From Thamnaconus septentrionalis (Eukaryota > Chordata > Actinopteri > Tetraodontiformes > Monacanthidae), in NCBI GenBank assembly GCA_009823395.1, contig CM020501.1:15834861-15898860 (forward strand): DNA of 64,000 nucleotides, given 5' to 3'. Below the pieces are notes generated by a model. The model did no database searches and had not been told where the DNA came from. It was given only the letters and a program-made list of their open reading frames with translations. Position 1 is the stretch's first letter. Every line of letters begins with the position of its first letter. The position numbers and the translations under genes were made by a program. This document shows, one piece after another, positions 57,870 to 64,000 of the stretch.

Positions 57870-59580
57870 TCATCTAGTTGTTGACGCTGGCTAAACTTCT
57901 ATGCACCAGGCTCTGGGCTCTGCGAGTCAGCTGCTTTATTGACCATCAGGGGAAATAGAAAATTATGCACTAGACATAATAAGGCGCCCTCTGCAGACGG
58001 AGCCTCAGACTTTAATTGGGTTTTTTTTTTCAGGAGGAAACAAAATTACATGGCCCGATAGAGGTGGCACTCCTTCATTTCGTGCCTTTTCGCCACTCGC
58101 TCTCGGACCCAGTTGGCTGCTACCAGCGTTCAGATGAACAAACGTTTCAGTTATAGCCGTGTTCCCTTTTGTCACGAGTGATGCCGTCTTGCAAATCTAA
58201 CAGTTGGCGATGGGACACAAGCAGTGACAGCTTGAAGCAGAGACAAACAGCAACACAGACTTGAAGTGGCATGCATATTAAGTCGTCCGCTGTGCTGTAT
58301 TTTTTATTAAACTCTTGCTTCATGGACAACTAGAAAAGAACCGCCATACGCATACAGACATGAAGAAAAAAAAAAAAGGTCCTCTGGTGTGTAAGACCAG
58401 GGCACCATGACGCTCATTCTAAATACAAATCTCATGTTTCTATGGCACACAGGTGTAAGCCCTGGAATGCTCGGGGGTAGGCGTAACTGTGTCTGATGTC
58501 ACGCTTCATATTTATAGAGGCCACCTCTTCAGTCCAATAACATCTTTAATCATCTTTGAGAAAAACAAACAAACAGACACATTTACATAGGGTCAAAACT
58601 AACACGTCACTATTTAGAATTTGTGACGCTCAGGCATTCAACCCATGTAAGAGAAGATGTTTTTCTTTTGTGTGGTGGATGCAATGTGATGTAATGTCTC
58701 ATTGCCATATAGTTTGTAGTCCCACATTGTAAAAAAAAACAAAAAACAAAAACAAAATTCATCATACACTCAGGCACAGTGGCCTGGCATGGTTATTCAA
58801 ATACTCTGAAAAATACATACTTAGCCCTCTGTTTACAGCCACCCATAAAAATATTTTCAACATCGGTTTTAAAGTTGATTTCTGCTTCAAAATGGGAATT
58901 TAAACCCTTAAGTGAAACCCATCTTCTGTCAGTTTGGGCCTCTAAATGTCTGCATCATCAGTGGAATCGTATCAGGAGCTAAGACAGAAGGCCAAGCTCC
59001 ATGGTGGGAACACAGCTAACCTCCTCAAACAAATGAAAAACGGCTGTTTTGAACGACTCTCTCCTGGCACAGAATTGTTCCTGAGCTGATTCATAATTCG
59101 GGGGCACCCTTCCTTTCTTAAGAATCAACCTCCCTGTCTTTTTTTTCTTTTCATTACTTCATTTCCCCCCCTCTCTGTATGGCTGCGTCTGGGATGCTGC
59201 GCGCCGGAAGCATCACCATAACAGTCTCTGAGTGAGGGAGCCAGGAAACAGGGCGCGCGCAACTCTCCTCCGCTCTTCCACGGAGCCCAGTCATTATTAC
59301 TGGGAACCATGCCTGGCTCTCCGCCCCTCCCTTCACTGATCTTTTTTTTTTTTTTTAAGTTCCATCCTCCCTCCTCTTTGTTCCTGCGTGCGTCGAGCGA
59401 GTCTCCGCCTCTCTGCGCGCACGTCTTCAGCCACTCTTTACGCGCGTAGCCAGCCTCTCCAAGAGAATCCCCAACGGTCGGCCCCTCCCCTCCCCGTTTG
59501 CTCGCCGCCCTCACTCATTCATGACCCGGGATCGGTGACGTAGGAGATTCCACGGCGACCACTGCCGTAGGCATCAGTGG
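57870..59580. other. Upstream region of rtn4rl2, no other gene seen
   Basis: The final 450 bp become CpG-rich towards the promoter, with a CRE-like TGACGTAG at about 59536. Confidence 0.5.
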
Positions 59581-59590
59581 GATCCTCGGG

Positions 59591-59597
59591 TATATAT
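59591..59597 (+). promoter_or_regulatory. rtn4rl2: TATA-like box of rtn4rl2
   Basis: TATATAT about 130 bp before the start codon, in a CpG-rich promoter with a CRE-like site about 55 bp upstream. Confidence 0.55.
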
Positions 59598-59722
59598 GGC
59601 CAGTGGTGGCCGTCAGACGGCACACTCTCAGTCGCTCCGACTCGGGAACCAGGGCATCAGCGGAGATAGCAAGGCTTTACTTCGACCGGTCAGGCTAACT
59701 CGCTTTTGAGCTTTGGTTCAGG

Positions 59723-61870
59723 ATGGAAACCTCTTCGATGTCTCGGAGCCGACGATGCTCCATGGTGCGCAACTGCAAAAGTAAGTCTTTTCTGTTCTGC
59801 TTAGTCGCAATGAAAACTACGGTACTTTTCACGGCGCTTATGCCAGACTTTGGTGAAATGTGAGAAAGTAGCAGCTGCTTTGATTGCCTTACTGAAATAG
59901 AAATCTTTGGTTTCGTTTCCTATTGTACATTGTACGCTTGACTGTACTTAAAGGAGTTAGTTATTAAGAAACAGGCATGTGGATATGAAAGTATGAAAAG
60001 TCGCTTCTCGCAATAACAAAAATGAAAATATTCATGATTTAATGAGAAAATAAACCCTTTGAAAATGTGATTAGTAAAAATCATATCGTCAACATCTGAA
60101 AACCGCCGCTGCGGTCTCGTGGCCATGCTGTGCGTCATGCGTAAAAAGCTGCGCCGTAGAGCAAAGCTCTGTTGCTGCAGCAGTTAATAATGCGCTTATG
60201 TGGAGAATGGCTGATAGAATCTACGTGAGTAGTGACGGACGGACGGCTGCTGCTTACCGGCGTGACGATGCAGCCGTTGGCTCCAGCACCGCGGACAGCT
60301 CCGGCTCACCACCCTCCGAATCTCTGTGCTCGCGCTCCCCAGGCGGCCTCTCCCTCTGGCTGGTGGTGTGGCTGGTCCTAGGCAAGCCGAGCCCGGCGTC
60401 GGCGTGCCCGCACCTGTGCGTGTGCTACCCGACACCAATGACCGTGAGCTGCCAGGCGCAGAACTTCACCGCCGTGCCAGTCGGAGTGCCCTACGAGTCG
60501 CAGCGCGTGTTCCTCCAGAACAACCGCATCACGGAGCTCAGAGTTGGCTCGTTTGGCTTCGGCACTCAGGTAAGGCGGAAGTGCGCTCCGGCCTTCGTAG
60601 TTACTTCGAGACTTTGCGGATCTCAGTCACAGCCTTCAAACGCACCGGTGTATTTTCTCGCACCAGGTTCTGTGGCTGTTCTCCAACAACATCACGTGGA
60701 TCGAGGCAGGGGCCTTCAGTGAGCTGAGGGACTTGGAGGAGTTGGACCTGGGAGACAACTCCAACCTCCGCAGGCTGGAGGGGGGAGCCTTCCGCGGCCT
60801 CGAGAAGCTCCAGAGCCTCCACATGCACCGGTGCCGGCTCTCTGCCCTGCCCCACGACATCTTCCACAAGCTTTACAGCCTGCAGTTCCTCTATTTGCAG
60901 GTAGGCGGCGGCATAAAAGAGCCATTTGTACGGATGCTGGCATTGTCCTGAATGTTTCTTTATGTATATATATATTTTTCCTAACCTGATCTCTGGCTTT
61001 CCTTCCTGCCTGCAGGAGAATAACCTTCACTTCCTGCAGGACGACATCTTCTCCGACCTCATCAACCTGAGCCAGCTTTTCCTGCACGGCAACCGCATCC
61101 GCACCCTCTCAGAAAATGTGTTCCGCGGCCTGGTCAACCTCGACCGGCTGCTCCTCCACGACAACCGCATCAAGCAGGTGAACCGCCGGGCCTTCCGCGA
61201 CCTCGGCCGCCTCACCATGCTCTTCCTCTTCAACAACACACTGGCCGAGCTGCCCAGCCAGACCCTGAGGGACACGCAGGGCATCGAGTTCCTCCGCCTC
61301 AACGCCAACCCCTGGTCCTGCGGCTGCGAGTCCCGCGGCCTGTGGGAGTGGTTCCGTGAGGCCCGCGTCTCCTCGTCCGACGTGATCTGCGCCTCGCCCG
61401 CCGCCCGCCGCGGCCAGGACCTCCGCTTCCTCCGTGAGATGGACTTCGCCCTCTGCCCCCTGCCCGATCCGGGCTCCATCGCCGGCTCCACCACCACCAC
61501 CTTCAGCACCAAAACCCGCTGGTGGTTCCACAAGAACAAGCCCCAGTCGTCCACCAAGGGCGTCTTCGAGAAGGCCTCGGAGACCGTCAAGGCAGGTCTC
61601 TACGGGAAGGGCCCCTCCACCACCACCTCGGTGGTCAAGTATGAGCTGGGGGAGGACGAGCTGGCGCTGCCCAAACTCGACCCAGAAGAGTACTGGGCCA
61701 ACTACGGCAACGAGGACTCGGGCATCACTGTGCGATGCTTCGAGCTCGAATGCCCGCCCGAGTTTGACCTGCCGGCCAACTCCTCCTCCCCCTCCTGGTC
61801 CCCATCCTCCCTCCTCTTGCTACTAGCCCTCTCCCTACTCAGCCTCACTCTCCACCTGCTACAAGGCTGA
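59723..61870 (+). CDS. rtn4rl2: Reticulon-4 receptor-like 2 (Nogo receptor homologue)
   Basis: GPI-anchored neuronal surface receptor of the Nogo-receptor family; the mammalian protein (NgR2) binds myelin-associated glycoprotein. Coding exons 59723-59780, 60343-60569, 60667-60900 and 61016-61870 give 457 aa with closed phases. Order: a basic start (METSSMSRSRRCSMVRNCK), hydrophobic signal segment LSLWLVVWLVLG at about 22-33, cysteine-rich LRRNT (CPHLCVCY), eight leucine-rich repeats (for example NLSQLFLHGNRIRTLSENVF) to about residue 270, LRRCT (NPWSCGCESRGLWEW), a linker rich in Ser, Thr and Gly, then a C-terminal hydrophobic tail (SSLLLLLALSLLSLTLHLL) typical of GPI addition. LFSNNITWIEAG and LDLGDNSNLRRLE match the NgR family; synteny with ctnnd1 and timm10 favours RTN4RL2 over RTN4R or RTN4RL1. 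The exon-1 start is the best fit, though an in-frame ATG at 60198 upstream of exon 2 is an alternative. Confidence 0.92.
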
Positions 61871-62540
61871 ATTAAACTCTTGGTTCCCCTCGATCCCCTC
61901 CAACCCGCCCCAGCCTGTTTTATAGGCTGCGAGGCCCCTGTTAAGACTCTTTAAACCCCCTTTGCCTGCTATGCTGTGAGCCAATCCTCAAGGCACAGCG
62001 AAGGGAGATGGGGGGGTGGGTCACGGTTCGATTCTGAACCTACCACCCACAGGGCTTAACACTCTTTTCAGGGCTGCTAAGAGTTGTTTTTTTTCAGCTG
62101 AGGTTCTGCAGTTACAATACAGACAAAGGGCCTTTTTCGCCTTGGTCTGCATGATGTCACGATTCCCTGCAATCAGGGCTACAGAGGGCTGAAAGTCTGT
62201 CATAGCTACCAGTGCGATGTATAGTCGTCGTAAGAATGTTGCTCTCACTCCTGCTCAAGGCTACAATGCCTATAGCGCAGACGGTACATTTTAATCAACC
62301 GGCTGCTACAGACGGTTTAAAAAGAAAACAACAAAACAAATTACTGTAAAGATTCAGTGCGCAGTAATGACAATGCCGTAACCACTTAAAGTGTCCTGTA
62401 AATAGGTCTGTGTGTTCTTGTGAGCGTTCTCAGTGATAACCATCCCTTTCATCTCAACGCAGGCAGGGCAGGCTCGCATCACACAAACTTTGCTGTGAGA
62501 GGGAAGGAGATAAAAATAAAGTGCAGAGAAGAGGGCGAAA
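61871..62540 (+). other. rtn4rl2: 3' UTR of rtn4rl2
   Basis: No gene; candidate AATAAA at 62515-62520. Confidence 0.45.
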
Positions 62541-64000
62541 AGGTGAGCGACAGGAGGCTGGGGGGCGGGCGCAGCAATAAGACAGCGTGCTGACACGAGC
62601 AGCAGCAGCGAGTCGAGGGGGAAAGTAATGAATCCGCCCATTTGGTTGTTGTTTACTTCATCCGTGCCACCCACCGCTCGCTATAAATACTTTGTCGTTT
62701 GCGACAACTCCAGAAAATGGGATGCTTCCTGTCAGGAAGCCAGGGATCTTTGGGCTGTTGGATGTCTTTCTGTGACATATTGACATATGATTGTGTAAAG
62801 ATTGTCTCTGTTGGAGATGCAGATGAAGCTCTTGATATATAAAAATGAAATGTGAAACACATTATCTCCTGAATCCTGCTTTCATTTCTGGGGATGGAGG
62901 GTGGGGAGCAAACCAGGGGATCAAAGTAAGATAAAAAAAAAAGAAAAGAAAAAAAAGAAGCCAGAAGTACAAATACAAACAAGAACAAAAAAAAGTAACA
63001 TGCTGCCGCTGTGTGACTCAGACAGTGACTCAAAACGGACTTTAAAGGACCGACCACATGGAGACGATGGCGCGGTTCTGAGCCCGAGGCGGCTCAGAAC
63101 GGCGCTGGGCATCTGTGCGTGTGCGTGCGTGCTTGTTTGTGTGTGAATGAATGAGGATGAATGGATTCGCGACTTGGCAGAGCTGCAAAAGGCAAATACG
63201 TCAGAGGGTTTGACACTCCACTGAGTCAACGGCCGGCCGGGCCAGATGGACGGGAGAGGTGCAAATTGGCTGGTTTGTAAATACGCTAACAGAGCAACGG
63301 GAGGGAGTGACTGCTGAGAGCGAGAGGCAAAACCAGCACTGACCGACTGGCTGGCTGACTGACAGCGCTAGTCTGGAGTGGTGAAGTCTAAAGATGCAGG
63401 AGCAGTTCATGCACAGCATTTCCAAATTAAGACACTCAGAGGGAGAGGAAGAAGGCAGCTCGAAAAACATCCAGCGCTCCGTCTGTCCTTCAGTCTTTCA
63501 CATAAAACAGCGTCCTTTTGACACCACGAGAGAAAAACAAAGGCTGATGCACCGGCCTTGTGTGTAGAAGATGGATCTAGGAAATGCATCCACTGAGCGA
63601 GACGTGAGGAGAGCAGGGTGAGATGTTTGAGTAGGAGTGAAGGAGTGGGAGGTGATGTCACGGAGGGACCCGCGTACGCACATATTTGCTCACGGAGCCA
63701 GTTAGAGCCGCTCGAACACAAACAACCTCATCTCGTTGTTTGTTTGTTTTTTTCTCACTGGTCTGCGAGGGGGGAAAAACAAACAAACACGTCAGTTTCT
63801 TTTTGTCAATGGAGCTCTTAATGGAGAATCACTTGAGGAACTTTGCGTCTGTGAGTCCACAGGAGGAAGTCAGGCTGAGCCCTGGTGCTCCTCCAAGGTC
63901 ACCGTCAGATGACCAAAGGGCCAGTTGTCCCGCCCACTGTGTCCCTGTCGTGTTTATCTGTGTACGTATATGTCTTGTATTGGACAAAGAAAGAAAAAGC
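62541..64000. other. Intergenic to window end, no gene seen
   Basis: Contains a 10-bp perfect inverted repeat (63075-63084 and 63091-63100) and A-rich runs near 62930-62990. No supported frame. Confidence 0.45.

Noticed and set aside
60198..60342. In-frame extension upstream of rtn4rl2 exon 2 as the true N-terminus
   Set aside because: A good acceptor at 60342 and a matching first exon with donor at 59780 explain the gene better.
62020..62060. GGTTCGATTC resembling a tRNA B box
   Set aside because: No A box or cloverleaf upstream.

Overview
The window is nuclear DNA from a teleost fish, probably a percomorph. It holds vertebrate multi-exon genes with compact GT-AG introns, long CA/TA/GATA-type microsatellites, a fish-type Tc1 DNA transposon and fragments of fish non-LTR retroelements. 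All exon models below were read by eye; in every spliced gene the reading phases close across all junctions.

Layout. (1) 1-6.9 kb, + strand: 3' part of ctnnd1 (p120 catenin: late armadillo repeats, C-terminal tail, long 3' UTR). (2) 7.0-13.7 kb, +: btbd18, a BTB-domain nuclear protein of about 1171 aa with an AT-hook and an acidic tail. (3) 13.7-15.8 kb, +: timm10, the 88-aa mitochondrial twin-CX3C chaperone. (4) 16.4-25.2 kb, +: unc93b1, the ER-to-endosome trafficking chaperone of nucleic-acid-sensing Toll-like receptors, with a consensus ISRE upstream of exon 1. (5) 26.4-28.0 kb: a complete-ended Tc1 element whose transposase has lost both catalytic aspartates and is frameshifted. (6) 28.8-39.5 kb: a head-to-head pair of lens crystallin genes, cryba4 (-) and crybb1 (+), each with a TATA box and an apparently non-coding first exon. 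(7) 39.5-59.5 kb: a repeat-rich stretch with no gene I can support. It holds degenerate telomere-like repeat, large CA/GATA/CAGA microsatellites, a truncated LINE reverse transcriptase joined to an L2-like tail, and two CpG-rich patches. (8) 59.6-62.5 kb, +: rtn4rl2, a GPI-anchored Nogo-receptor homologue with leucine-rich repeats.

The genes do not form a pathway. ctnnd1, btbd18, timm10 and rtn4rl2 correspond to human 11q12 and unc93b1 to 11q13, while the crystallin pair corresponds to human 22q12; in this fish they lie in one block. I found no gene family that I regard as new. The most checkable oddities are the dead Tc1 transposase, a possible alternative last exon of ctnnd1, the ISRE in front of unc93b1, inverted repeat copies in two unc93b1 introns, a target-site-flanked L1-like insertion, and a telomere-like tract.
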